Shown here: one piece after another, positions 1 through 6,092 of the stretch
Position numbering within the stretch: position 1 is the stretch's first letter
Layout of the letters: each line of letters starts with the position of its first letter
Assembly: GCA_002309835.1 (NCBI GenBank)
Contig: DBYL01000018.1
Span: forward strand, 59,672-67,161
DNA length: 7,490 nt
Direction: 5' to 3'
Origin: Bacteroidales bacterium UBA1187
GTDB lineage: Bacteria; Bacteroidota; Bacteroidia; Bacteroidales; Paludibacteraceae
Translations under genes and position numbers: made by a program
The notes under the pieces: generated by a model
Told to the model about the DNA's origin: nothing
Databases searched by the model: none
The model's input: only the letters and a program-made list of their open reading frames with translations

Positions 1-875
1 TCCTTACCTTCGCTCTCGCCGTAGAGCTGCTTCCACCACTCGCTGAAATAGTGCAGTTTCGGGTTGAAGTTGACGAGAATCTCTATCTTCTTACCGCTCT
101 GATAGAGGGCGTTACGGATAGCTGCGTACTGGCAAGCGGGGTTCTGAGCAAACGGCACTTTGACGTCCGTCGCTTTCTCCATCTCTACTGCACCGCGCAC
201 GAGCTCGCGTATGTTACCGCCTGCCACTGCGATAGGCAGCAGACCTACCGGAGTGAGCACCGAGAAACGACCACCTACGTTGTCGGGGATGACGAAGGTC
301 TTGTATCCCTCCTTCGTAGAGAGGCTTCGCAGCGCACCTTTTGCGCGGTCAGTAACAGCAACAATGCGATGTTTAGCTTCCTCTTTGCCGACTTGCTTCT
401 CCAGCATGGTCTTGAGCAGACGGAAAGCGAGAGCGGTCTCGGTCGTCGTACCCGACTTAGAGATATTGATGATACCGAACTGCTTGTCTGCCAGGAACTC
501 CATCAACTCAGCCAGATAGTCCTCGCCGATATTATTACCTGCATAAACAACATACGGATTCTTACGATCTTTGGCTACAAAAGCATCAAAAGCGGAAGCC
601 AAAGCCTCGTTCACGGCACGAGCACCCAGATACGAACCACCGATACCGGCTACGATAACCACCTCGCAGCGCTTACGTAACTCATCGGCGCTGGCCTGAA
701 TCTCAGCCAACTCAGCCTCCGTGATAGAGGAGGGCAGGTGTACCCAACCGATGTAGTCGTTTCCGGCTCCCTTACCGTTCTCCAACAGCAGGTTAGCGGC
801 TTCTGTTTGTGACTCCAGTTGTTTCAACGCATCAGCCTTTACAAAGCTTGCAGCGTTCTTTAAGCATAGTTCCAT
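1..875 (-). CDS. pgi: Glucose-6-phosphate isomerase, N-terminal 291 residues (runs off left edge)
   Basis: Interconverts glucose-6-phosphate and fructose-6-phosphate in the cytoplasm (glycolysis and gluconeogenesis). Translating the minus strand from the ATG at 875 gives an uninterrupted frame to the window edge. The sugar-phosphate isomerase motifs appear in order: GIGGSYLGARA (about residues 77-87), SKSGTTTET (139-147), PDNVGGRFSVL (197-207) and QLYGESEGK (about 283-291). The last corresponds to the PGI signature that carries the catalytic Glu. The N terminus MELCLKN has no clear Shine-Dalgarno sequence, and the start lies 2 bases after the gpsA stop, so translational coupling is likely. 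The family's short bacterial form is about 440-450 residues, so roughly the last third is missing here only because of the window border. It is the third gene of a lysS-gpsA-pgi operon. Nothing suggests a defect. Confidence 0.96.
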   Translation of the reverse strand, partial: MELCLKNAASFVKADALKQLESQTEAANLLLENGKGAGNDYIGWVHLPSSITEAELAEIQASADELRKRCEVVIVAGIGGSYLGARAVNEALASAFDAFVAKDRKNPYVVYAGNNIGEDYLAELMEFLADKQFGIINISKSGTTTETALAFRLLKTMLEKQVGKEEAKHRIVAVTDRAKGALRSLSTKEGYKTFVIPDNVGGRFSVLTPVGLLPIAVAGGNIRELVRGAVEMEKATDVKVPFAQNPACQYAAIRNALYQSGKKIEILVNFNPKLHYFSEWWKQLYGESEGK

Positions 876-877
876 GA

Positions 878-1867
878 TTATTGTAGTTTAGAAGTTAATG
901 ACTTAATGATGGGTTTGGCTTTCTGTTTGTTGTACAAGATCTCGTACATCGCATCCACGATAGGCAGCGCCACTTTCATGCGCTGGTTCGCCTCGTAGAT
1001 AGCTTTCGTGCCATAGTAGCCTTCGGCTACCATCTCCATCTCCATCTGTGCGGCCTTGACGGAGTAACCCAGACCTAACATCTGACCGAACTGACGGTTA
1101 CGGCTGAACTGCGAATAACCCGTTACGAGCACGTCGCCCAGATAACCGCTCATGGTGATGTCACGCGGCACATTACTCATCGCTGTGGCGAATCGCTGGA
1201 TCTCCTGGATGGCATTCGACAGCAGCACGGCTTGGAAGTTATCGCCGTAATGCAGCGCCTGACACATACCGGCCGCAATGGCGTAGATATTCTTCATCAC
1301 CGAACTGTACTCCAGACCGATGACGTCATTGGAGATCGTCGTATGCACATACGAAGTCTGGAACAGTTTCGCCCACGCCTCCGCATTCTGGCGGTTCTCG
1401 CAACCGATAGTCAGGTAACTCAGACGCTCCAGAGCTATCTCCTCCGCGTGACACGGACCGGCGATGACGCCCAGTTGGTCATACGCGATACCGAAGCGGT
1501 TGTGCAGATAATCGGTGATGATCACGTTCTCGTCAGGAATCATACCTTTGACGGCAGAGATCACGACTTTATGCGTCATGTCGCGACGGATCTTATTCAG
1601 GCTGTGCTTCACGTAAGGCGAAGGGATAGCGAGGATCAGCACGTCCGACTGCGCCACCGTCTGATTGATATCCGATGAGAAATGAATACGGCTCACGTCA
1701 AACTCTGTCGCACCGAGATAGGAAGGGTTCTTACCGGTGGAGATGAACTCATCGATCACCTCTTGGCGACGGATGAACCAGTTGATCTCACCTTGGTTCT
1801 GCATGACGATCTTCGCCAGCGCAGTAGCCCAACTTCCCGAACCCAATATTGCAATTTTCCTATACAT
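878..1867 (-). CDS. gpsA: NAD(P)H-dependent glycerol-3-phosphate dehydrogenase
   Basis: Reduces dihydroxyacetone phosphate to sn-glycerol-3-phosphate, the backbone precursor of membrane phospholipids; cytoplasmic. The 329-aa length is normal for the family. It has the Rossmann dinucleotide loop GSGSWATA (residues 9-16), a conserved Lys in SAVKGM (K107), GPCHAEE (137-143, the family GP-x-x-A-E-E block), the catalytic Lys in VMKNIYAIAAG (K192), and the substrate-binding region GYLGD...SRNR (241-258). The usual Cys of the GD-L-x-x-T-C stretch is Gly here (DVLVTGYS), probably ordinary family variation. The start is supported by GGAGG (minus strand, 1874-1878) 6 bases upstream of the ATG, inside the last codons of lysS, whose stop lies only 1 base away. 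Co-transcribed with lysS and pgi. Confidence 0.97.
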   Translation of the reverse strand: MYRKIAILGSGSWATALAKIVMQNQGEINWFIRRQEVIDEFISTGKNPSYLGATEFDVSRIHFSSDINQTVAQSDVLILAIPSPYVKHSLNKIRRDMTHKVVISAVKGMIPDENVIITDYLHNRFGIAYDQLGVIAGPCHAEEIALERLSYLTIGCENRQNAEAWAKLFQTSYVHTTISNDVIGLEYSSVMKNIYAIAAGMCQALHYGDNFQAVLLSNAIQEIQRFATAMSNVPRDITMSGYLGDVLVTGYSQFSRNRQFGQMLGLGYSVKAAQMEMEMVAEGYYGTKAIYEANQRMKVALPIVDAMYEILYNKQKAKPIIKSLTSKLQ

Positions 1868-1868
1868 A

Positions 1869-3518
1869 TTATGCCTCCGGTTTCATTGTCGGGAATAACA
1901 GTACTTCTTGGATCGTCGGTTGACCGGTCATGAACATCGCCAGACGGTCGATACCGATGCCGATACCGGACGTAGGCGGCATTCCGTACTCGAGGGCGCG
2001 CATGAAGTCATGATCGATCACCATCGCCTCGTCGTCACCCTTATCGGCGAGCTTCATCTGCTCTACGAAACGGTTGTATTGGTCAATCGGATCGTTGAGC
2101 TCAGAGTACGCGTTGGCCAACTCCTTACCGTTCACCATGAGCTCGAAACGCTCGGTCAGACCGGGTTTGCTGCGGTGCATCTTCGTTAACGGACTCATCT
2201 CGACAGGGTAGTCGGTGATGAAAGTAGGCTGGATGAACGTGCCCTCGCAGGTCTCACCGAAGATCTCATCGATCAGCTTGCCGCGGCCCATGTGCTCCGT
2301 GTCTTCTACGCCGAGTTTCTTGGCCTCCGCGCGAATAGCATCCTCGTCCATCGAAGCTAAGTCCAGACCCGTCTTCTCCTTGATAGCGTCGAGGATAGGC
2401 AGACGGCGGTAAGGCGCTTTGAAATCCACCTCATGGTCACCTATCTGCACTTTCGTCGTGCCGTTGACGGCGATGGCAATCTTCTCGAGCAGCTGCTCGG
2501 TGAAACTCATCATCCAGTTATAATCCTTGTATTGTACGTACAGCTCCATGCAGGTGAACTCAGGGTTGTGATTGCGGTCCATACCTTCGTTACGGAAGTT
2601 ACGACCGATCTCGTACACACCCTCAAAACCGCCTACGATAAGGCGTTTGAGGTAGAGTTCCGTCGCGATGCGCAAGTACATATCTACGTCCAATGAGTTA
2701 TGATGCGTGATGAAAGGACGAGCCGAAGCACCGCCTGCAATCTGCTGCAGGATAGGGGTCTCCACCTCCGTATAACCGGCCTCATCGAAGACCTGACGCA
2801 TCGTGCGCAATATAGCCGCGCGTTTTAAAAAGGTGTCCTTCACGCCCTCGTTAACCACCAGGTCCACATAACGCTGACGGTAACGCTGCTCAGGGTCATT
2901 GAATCCGTCATACGCCACGCCGTCTTTGTACTTCACGATAGGCAGCGGCTTGAGCGATTTCGCGAGCACGGTCAACTTCTTCGCGTGCACGCTGATCTCA
3001 CCCATCTGGGTGCGGAACACAAAACCCTCAATACCGATGAAGTCACCGATGTCTAACAGTTTCTTAAATACCACGTTGTACATCTGGCGGAGAGCCTCCG
3101 CAGGCAGATAGCCATTCGGGTCATCCGCGGTTGTTTCGGGTTTCTCTGCATCTTCTGCCAACTGGATATCATCGCGGGATACATATACCTGGATACGACC
3201 CTTCGAGTCTTGCAACTCGATAAACGACGCTTTGCCCATGATGCGCTTACTCATCAGTCGTCCCGCGATGCGTACCTCATCACCAGTCTTCCATATTTTC
3301 TCCCTTCCCTTTATGGGTGAAGAGCTCTGCTCGATCGGACTGCCGGTGGCCGTCCGTAGAACATTGTCAGGGGTAGGCTCTTCATCGACAAAGCCTTGCT
3401 TTATGTCGACGGAGTACCCTGTAACTACATACTCGTCTGCAGGGTATGGATTGATACCCATCTCACGCATCGTCTGCAGGCTCTGTCGGCGCACTTGTTC
3501 TTGTTCAGAAAGTTCCAT
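1869..3518 (-). CDS. lysS: Lysyl-tRNA synthetase, class II
   Basis: Charges tRNA-Lys with lysine using ATP; cytoplasmic. The 549-aa product shows a short N-terminal helix, an OB-fold anticodon-binding domain (about 80-190, with RIAGRLMSKRIMGKASFIELQD), motif 1 around 243-257 (VFDEAGYTEVETPIL), motif 2 around 302-325 (YEIGRNFRNEGMDRNHNPEF) and motif 3 around 511-529 (YGMPPTSGIGIGIDRLAMF). ITHHNSLDVDMYLRIATELY is the typical lysine-site region. Two stretches look longer than in E. coli LysRS as I remember it: about residues 48-74, and an acidic piece around 121-138 inside the OB-fold. The protein ends soon after motif 3 (LLFPTMKPEA), without the C-terminal extension I recall in Bacteroides LysRS. 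An AAGGATAAG-like purine tract precedes the ATG. First gene of the operon, read from the promoter at 3606-3637. Confidence 0.97.
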   Translation of the reverse strand: MELSEQEQVRRQSLQTMREMGINPYPADEYVVTGYSVDIKQGFVDEEPTPDNVLRTATGSPIEQSSSPIKGREKIWKTGDEVRIAGRLMSKRIMGKASFIELQDSKGRIQVYVSRDDIQLAEDAEKPETTADDPNGYLPAEALRQMYNVVFKKLLDIGDFIGIEGFVFRTQMGEISVHAKKLTVLAKSLKPLPIVKYKDGVAYDGFNDPEQRYRQRYVDLVVNEGVKDTFLKRAAILRTMRQVFDEAGYTEVETPILQQIAGGASARPFITHHNSLDVDMYLRIATELYLKRLIVGGFEGVYEIGRNFRNEGMDRNHNPEFTCMELYVQYKDYNWMMSFTEQLLEKIAIAVNGTTKVQIGDHEVDFKAPYRRLPILDAIKEKTGLDLASMDEDAIRAEAKKLGVEDTEHMGRGKLIDEIFGETCEGTFIQPTFITDYPVEMSPLTKMHRSKPGLTERFELMVNGKELANAYSELNDPIDQYNRFVEQMKLADKGDDEAMVIDHDFMRALEYGMPPTSGIGIGIDRLAMFMTGQPTIQEVLLFPTMKPEA

Positions 3519-3579
3519 TATGATTTCTTATCCTTATTTTTATGTTTATCCTTAATATTTTTATACGCTTTTTTACGAA

Positions 3580-3597
3580 TTTATGTATCCACATAAA
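3580..3597 (-). promoter_or_regulatory. Small hairpin in the lysS leader
   Basis: A perfect 7-bp inverted repeat, TTTATGT / ACATAAA with a 4-base loop, lies just after the expected lysS transcription start. It reads the same on either strand. It is AT-rich and therefore weak. It could stabilise the 5' end of the lysS mRNA or be an operator half-site pair, and it may equally be chance in an AT-rich leader. Confidence 0.3.
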
Positions 3598-3605
3598 ATC
3601 CGCTG

Positions 3606-3637
3606 CAAATTTACAACAAAAAATTTGAATGTGCAAG
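3606..3637 (-). promoter_or_regulatory. Bacteroidetes-type promoter of the lysS-gpsA-pgi operon
   Basis: On the minus strand, TAAATTTG (plus-strand 3606-3613) matches the Bacteroidetes -7 consensus TAnnTTTG exactly. CTTG (3634-3637) lies 20 bases upstream as a -33 element, within the usual 19-21 spacing. Transcription would begin near 3600, giving a leader of about 80 nt before the lysS ATG at 3518. The leader contains two copies of AATAAGGATAA-like sequence, the nearer of which can act as a ribosome binding region. Confidence 0.75.
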
Positions 3638-3689
3638 ATTTTTAGCAAAAAAATATGCGTAGTGGTACCCCTGATTAGGCTTTCTGAAC

Positions 3690-3722
3690 CCGATAATGGA
3701 CCGATAATAGACCGATAATATC
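3690..3722. repeat. Three tandem 11-bp repeats in the divergent spacer
   Basis: CCGATAATGGA, CCGATAATAGA and CCGATAATATC follow each other without a gap. The first eight bases are identical in all three. An 11-bp period is about one helical turn, so a protein bound to each copy would sit on the same DNA face. The block lies 50-100 bases from both the lysS promoter and the start of the 3762 gene, at the junction of core and accessory DNA. It could be an operator or iteron-like site for a mobile-element protein; no function can be read from sequence alone. Confidence 0.7.
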
Positions 3723-3761
3723 TACTATGGGTAAAGAAAAGTAAAAAAAACAATTTGAGTT

Positions 3762-4007
3762 ATGCGCAACAAAGAAAACGTCGACATTACCGACGATGTT
3801 ATCGCCTATTTAGCAGGCAAGTATGATGAGATTGGAAATGAAATAGGCTACGACAAAATTATCGTAGCCTTCAAAGAAATTGAACGGCGGGGAATACAAG
3901 AGTTGTACAACAGAATGTTCCGGCAATTTCCCTATACCGCCAACTCTAAAACCGCACTCTCGACTGACGCGTCAGAGCGCAAAATTAGGTATATTGTCAA
4001 CAATTAG
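3762..4007 (+). CDS. Hypothetical 81-aa protein, first gene of the accessory region
   Basis: I do not recognise this protein. It is small and charged and appears mainly helical (DITDDVIAYLAGKYDEIGNEIGYDKIIVAFKEIERRGIQ split across two predicted helices), with no signal peptide, membrane segment or Cys. The C-terminal third is basic and Ser/Thr-rich. No Shine-Dalgarno sequence precedes the ATG, but the upstream DNA is very A-rich, which is common in Bacteroidetes. No clear TAnnTTTG promoter is visible upstream; the 11-bp repeats lie about 40 bases away. A hairpin terminator follows 14 bases after the stop, so it is probably a one-gene transcript, separate from the HNH cluster. Its position beside a repeat array would suit a small DNA-binding or regulatory protein, but that is only inference. 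Confidence 0.7.
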   Translation: MRNKENVDITDDVIAYLAGKYDEIGNEIGYDKIIVAFKEIERRGIQELYNRMFRQFPYTANSKTALSTDASERKIRYIVNN

Positions 4008-4021
4008 AAGATTTTTTACAG

Positions 4022-4054
4022 CCTCGGCAAATTTTGCCGGGGTTTCTATTTTTA
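4022..4054 (+). terminator. Rho-independent terminator after the 3762 gene
   Basis: CCTCGGCAA pairs with TTGCCGGGG (nine pairs including one G-U) around a 3-base loop, followed by a T-rich run TTTCTATTTTT. This is placed as expected for ending the 3762 transcript. It lies directly upstream of the promoter at 4061, so the HNH cluster is insulated from read-through. Confidence 0.75.
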
Positions 4055-4060
4055 GGGCAG

Positions 4061-4068
4061 TACTTTTG
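4061..4068 (+). promoter_or_regulatory. -7 element of the HNH-cluster promoter
   Basis: TACTTTTG is an exact match to the Bacteroidetes -7 consensus TAnnTTTG. The same eight bases are used by the promoter at 6724. No good -33 box is present at the ideal distance: the nearest TTTG (4033-4036) is 24 bases upstream, in the terminator hairpin, longer than the usual 19-21. Transcription would start about 4071-4075. Confidence 0.6.
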
Positions 4069-4070
4069 CA

Positions 4071-4119
4071 CCGCATTTCTAATCGACCGCAACGTCGCGG
4101 CGAGTAACAAGGAATGCGG
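4071..4119 (+). promoter_or_regulatory. Leader hairpin covering the ribosome binding site of the HNH gene
   Basis: CCGCATTTCT (4071-4080) pairs with AGGAATGCGG (4110-4119) over ten positions, one of them G-U. The enclosed 29 bases hold a further small hairpin, either CCGC/GCGG (4087-4090 with 4097-4100) or CGAC/GTCG (4084-4087 with 4094-4097). The stem starts at the predicted transcription start. Its 3' arm contains AGGA (4110-4113), the only Shine-Dalgarno-like sequence before the ATG at 4126, so translation would be reduced when it is folded. Pairing is visible; regulation is inference. Confidence 0.5.
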
Positions 4120-4125
4120 ATTTTT

Positions 4126-4749
4126 ATGTCTAAAAAATTAGTAGACTTGGCTCAGAAAAATCGGACGATTAATTGTGCCAATTATCCATCGCGGCTTTGG
4201 TTTATGAGCCAAGGCTGCAAACCAGTTCCGCCGGATGAGATTGGCGGTAAAATCCTCTGGGCACACCCCGACGGCTATTTCCTCGGTGCGCAGGGGCAGA
4301 AACTCGAACACACTTTCTGTCCGGCGAGTCAAAGAGGATTCACGGCCGCACACCCCTCTTCCGGTGGGTTTACAGGCGGTTGTTATCCTAAAATGAGGCA
4401 TTTCTTGAACAGACTCTGCCATCTCCTTATGGCAATTGCTTTCTACGGCCCGCGTCCTACCTACACGGATGAAAACGGCAAGACTTATTACGGTATTTGC
4501 CATCATCTAATCAACGACAAACTCGACTACCGCCCTGCCAATCTCCTCTGCTGGCTGACGCATGAGGAGCACACCGAGGCCGACTGCAGGCAGCGGGCGC
4601 TGAAGAAAATCACGGGAGATCTGCATAACTGGAGTTATGACAAGTTACGCGAATGGCAAGACCCGCGTATCACCACCCGCGCGGAGTTCGACCGCTTTAT
4701 CACCGGTATGCAGTTAGCGGCAGGTATGGAAGGAGGTGCGGTATGTTAG
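4126..4749 (+). CDS. HNH-type endonuclease-like protein
   Basis: A 207-aa protein with a C-terminal HNH signature. GICHHLINDKLDYRPANLL followed by CWLTHEEH (residues about 123-149) fits the beta-beta-alpha metal finger of HNH homing-type nucleases: H126/H127 as the first catalytic His, N139 in R-P-A-N-L, and H146 or H149 as the last. Such enzymes nick or cut DNA in phages and other mobile elements. The N-terminal part (1-110) is unrecognised and has Cys at 31, 65, 86 and 98, some of which might help hold a zinc. I chose ATG 4126 because AAGGA (4109-4113) lies 12 bases ahead of it; an in-frame ATG at 4114 would leave no spacing to that site. It heads a run of tightly packed genes and overlaps the next one. 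No recognition site or intron is visible, so whether it is a homing enzyme, a packaging nuclease or something domesticated is open. Confidence 0.75.
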   Translation: MSKKLVDLAQKNRTINCANYPSRLWFMSQGCKPVPPDEIGGKILWAHPDGYFLGAQGQKLEHTFCPASQRGFTAAHPSSGGFTGGCYPKMRHFLNRLCHLLMAIAFYGPRPTYTDENGKTYYGICHHLINDKLDYRPANLLCWLTHEEHTEADCRQRALKKITGDLHNWSYDKLREWQDPRITTRAEFDRFITGMQLAAGMEGGAVC

Positions 4750-4904
4750 CAGAGCTTTTTGAAGCGCTTAATCCATATGAGAAAGCGCGGTTTATAGACG
4801 CACGCTTGGAATGGGCGAGCGGCGGTGCTTTATGCGGAGAGGTACACCAACGTATCTGTGCGCCTATGTATGACGGAAAGGAGGACGACCATGGACATCA
4901 ATGA
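4743..4904 (+). CDS. Hypothetical 53-aa protein
   Basis: Not recognised. The start at 4743 overlaps the HNH gene stop by 7 bases and is preceded by the strongest Shine-Dalgarno sequence in the window (AAGGAGG, 4730-4736), which strongly supports a real gene. The product begins MLAELFEALNPYEKARFIDA, a likely amphipathic helix, then a short segment with two Cys, and ends in a charged His-rich tail (GKEDDHGHQ). An upstream extension of the frame exists but lacks a start with a ribosome site. Its end overlaps the next gene by 14 bases, so the three genes are probably translationally coupled. Confidence 0.7.
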   Translation: MLAELFEALNPYEKARFIDARLEWASGGALCGEVHQRICAPMYDGKEDDHGHQ

Positions 4905-5160
4905 TTTACGGAAAGCGTTGAGCGAGGGGATTGTGCTCTTTGAGTTTATCAAGAAAGACGGTACGCTCCGCCATGTAAGGGGTACAACGAATAAAGACCT
5001 CGTGCCGACGGATAACATGCCGAAAGGCAAGCGTAAGCCGGCGCAGCAAGCCCTTTACGAGCGGCAGGTTGTCACGTTTTATGACATTGACGCGAAGGGT
5101 TGGCGGAGTATGCGTATCGATACCATTTGGACATACAAGCGGTCGATGAGGCTGGTGTAA
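4891..5160 (+). CDS. DUF2693/WYL_2-like SH3-barrel protein
   Basis: An 89-aa protein that resembles, from memory, the DUF2693 (WYL_2) family of small Sm/SH3-barrel proteins common in Bacteroidales mobile DNA and phages. Supporting features are the N-terminal LRKALSEGIVLFEFIKKDGT strand pattern, the middle basic loop after VPTDNMPKGKRKP, and the C-terminal VVTFYDIDAKGWRSMRIDTI, which is the most typical part. The exact function of the family is unknown; relatives of WYL domains bind ligands or nucleic acid in regulators, so a regulatory or nucleic-acid role is possible. AAAGGAGG (4878-4884) is well placed before ATG 4891. The gene overlaps the 53-aa gene upstream and is followed by the structured element at 5198-5278. 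Confidence 0.78.
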   Translation: MDINDLRKALSEGIVLFEFIKKDGTLRHVRGTTNKDLVPTDNMPKGKRKPAQQALYERQVVTFYDIDAKGWRSMRIDTIWTYKRSMRLV

Positions 5161-5197
5161 AAGGTGCTCGTAAGCCCTTAAACCATGCGGATAGCGT

Positions 5198-5278
5198 ATA
5201 TACCCTCTGGAAACATGCGGCCCCGCATTCGTGCTTTTGCGTTCCCCATCCGCAAAAGAACGTTCCAACCGGGTATAT
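5198..5278 (+). ncRNA. Candidate structured RNA element with three-way junction fold
   Basis: An 81-base stretch in the 231-base gap between genes. Outer stem ATATACCC (5198-5205) pairs with GGGTATAT (5271-5278), extended after an internal loop by GGAA (5209-5212) with TTCC (5263-5266). Inside lie two hairpins: ATGCGG/CCGCAT (5215-5220 with 5223-5228), and CGTGCTTTTGCG/CGCAAAAGAACG (5230-5241 with 5251-5262, 11 of 12 paired, 9-base loop). The parts nest without conflict. No T-run follows, so it is not a simple terminator. It could be a cis-acting mRNA element, a processed small RNA, or a dispersed palindromic DNA repeat. Confidence 0.5.
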
Positions 5279-5287
5279 GCTGAACCG

Positions 5288-5312
5288 CTCGCAGAGCGAG
5301 GGCTTACTCGCT
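5288..5312 (+). other. Two mutually exclusive small hairpins
   Basis: CTCGC (5288-5292) can pair with GCGAG (5296-5300), or AGCGAG (5295-5300) can instead pair with CTCGCT (5307-5312). The middle arm is shared, so only one can form at a time. They follow directly after the three-way junction element and precede an A-rich tract. Short stems; may act as a switch or be incidental. Confidence 0.35.
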
Positions 5313-5391
5313 AAAAAAGAAAACCGATAAAAGAAAAGAAGCAAAAGAAAATTAAAAAGAAAAAAATGCAGCAGGCATGCTAGCAGGCATT

Positions 5392-5703
5392 ATGGAAAAT
5401 TTCGATTTATTTTGGCAGCTCTTCAATGCCGACCCCGAGTTTAACAACCGGCAGCGGGCATGCAGGGCATTATGGGAGCAGAAAAGCGAGCAGACGCGGC
5501 AGGAGATCATCAAGTTCCTGCAGAGCGGCGGGCAGCGCAGTTCAAGAAACCCCTATTATTTCATCGCGGACTTTCGCGTACGACCGCCGCAGACGCTTTC
5601 CTATGCGGATTATTACGCGCGGTTCGGCACCACCGAAGAACGGGAGGGCTGGAAACGCACATTCCTCCCCGACCAACAAAAAACAATTTATATTAAACAA
5701 TAA
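5392..5703 (+). CDS. Hypothetical 103-aa protein
   Basis: Not assigned to a family. The N-terminal half (about 1-45) is helical and aromatic (FDLFWQLFNADPEF, then NNRQRACRALWEQK); the middle has RNPYYFIADF (about 58-67), a block that reminds me of unnamed small proteins in Bacteroidales prophage-like regions; the C-terminal part is basic and aromatic (DYYARFGTTEEREGWKRTF). There is no membrane segment or signal peptide. ATG 5392 is chosen, but ATG 5377 (5 codons longer) is equally possible because neither has more than a weak CAGG site. A purine-rich tract (about 5325-5365) lies upstream. It is 18 bases from the next gene and in the same transcript direction. Confidence 0.68.
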   Translation: MENFDLFWQLFNADPEFNNRQRACRALWEQKSEQTRQEIIKFLQSGGQRSSRNPYYFIADFRVRPPQTLSYADYYARFGTTEEREGWKRTFLPDQQKTIYIKQ

Positions 5704-5721
5704 AAGAAAGGAAAATCAATT

Positions 5722-6090
5722 ATGGCAAGTTGTGAATTTGCAGGCGGCATGAAGAATGTCCGCGGAACATTAAGTAAGAAGACTTACCGAGTAGACGGTA
5801 AGACCATCACCCGCAGGGTAGTAGCCCAAGTGACGCCGAGCGGCAAGCAGCGTATATTCATCCGCGAGTCATCGGATTACCAGCGCTCCACCCCGGTAAC
5901 GGAGAAAGAGCTGGCCTGTCGCGGTCGTTTCGAGGCAGTGAACAGCCGGGTAGCGGCATTGACGGAGGCAGAGAAAATTCATTACTACCGCGAATGGGTG
6001 AAAGCCGGTTATAAATTTAACGGCAAGAGATACGCGACGCTTCGCGGGTATATGGTAGCGCGGATTTACGCAGAGATGAAAGGGGAATAG
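5722..6090 (+). CDS. Hypothetical 122-aa protein, related to the 7357 gene product
   Basis: A basic soluble protein of unknown function. The start has a good AAGAAAGGA purine tract 9 bases or so upstream. The first 19 residues (M-A-x-x-E-[FY]-A...K-x-V-x-G-x-L-x-K) match the start of the protein at 7357 at 9 identical and several similar positions, so the two appear to be paralogues. The middle contains a PSGKQRIFIRESSDYQ strand region followed by a helical part, and the end has YKFNGKRYATLRGYMVARIY, a conserved-looking block. DNA or RNA binding is possible from the basic charge but not shown. The next gene starts 2 bases after its stop, so they are co-translated. Confidence 0.78.
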   Translation: MASCEFAGGMKNVRGTLSKKTYRVDGKTITRRVVAQVTPSGKQRIFIRESSDYQRSTPVTEKELACRGRFEAVNSRVAALTEAEKIHYYREWVKAGYKFNGKRYATLRGYMVARIYAEMKGE

Positions 6091-6092
6091 TT

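Noticed and set aside
51..680. Plus-strand open frame of 209 codons
   Set aside because: It is antisense to pgi, whose minus-strand frame carries all the expected isomerase motifs; the plus-strand translation has no recognisable domain.
1232..3111. Several plus-strand frames opposite gpsA and lysS
   Set aside because: They mirror the codon structure of the two real minus-strand genes and show no ribosome sites or domains.
3690..3722. CRISPR array
   Set aside because: The repeats are 11 bp and directly adjacent, with no spacers and no cas gene.
3505..3753. 82-codon minus-strand frame across the spacer
   Set aside because: It covers the lysS promoter, the repeats and the leader, and its protein is low-complexity translation of AT-rich DNA.
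3519..3761. Attachment site or tRNA at the core/accessory boundary
   Set aside because: No tRNA or tRNA 3' end is visible, and no direct repeat of this region is found elsewhere in the window.
4022..4126. Group I or II intron around the HNH gene
   Set aside because: HNH genes can sit in introns, but no interrupted host gene or intron core is visible; a plain terminator and promoter lie upstream.
5100..5330. 76-codon plus-strand frame ending near the A-rich tract
   Set aside because: It starts deep inside the WYL_2-like gene in another frame without a ribosome site, and most of it is accounted for by the inverted repeats at 5198-5312. If homologues keep this frame it should be reconsidered.
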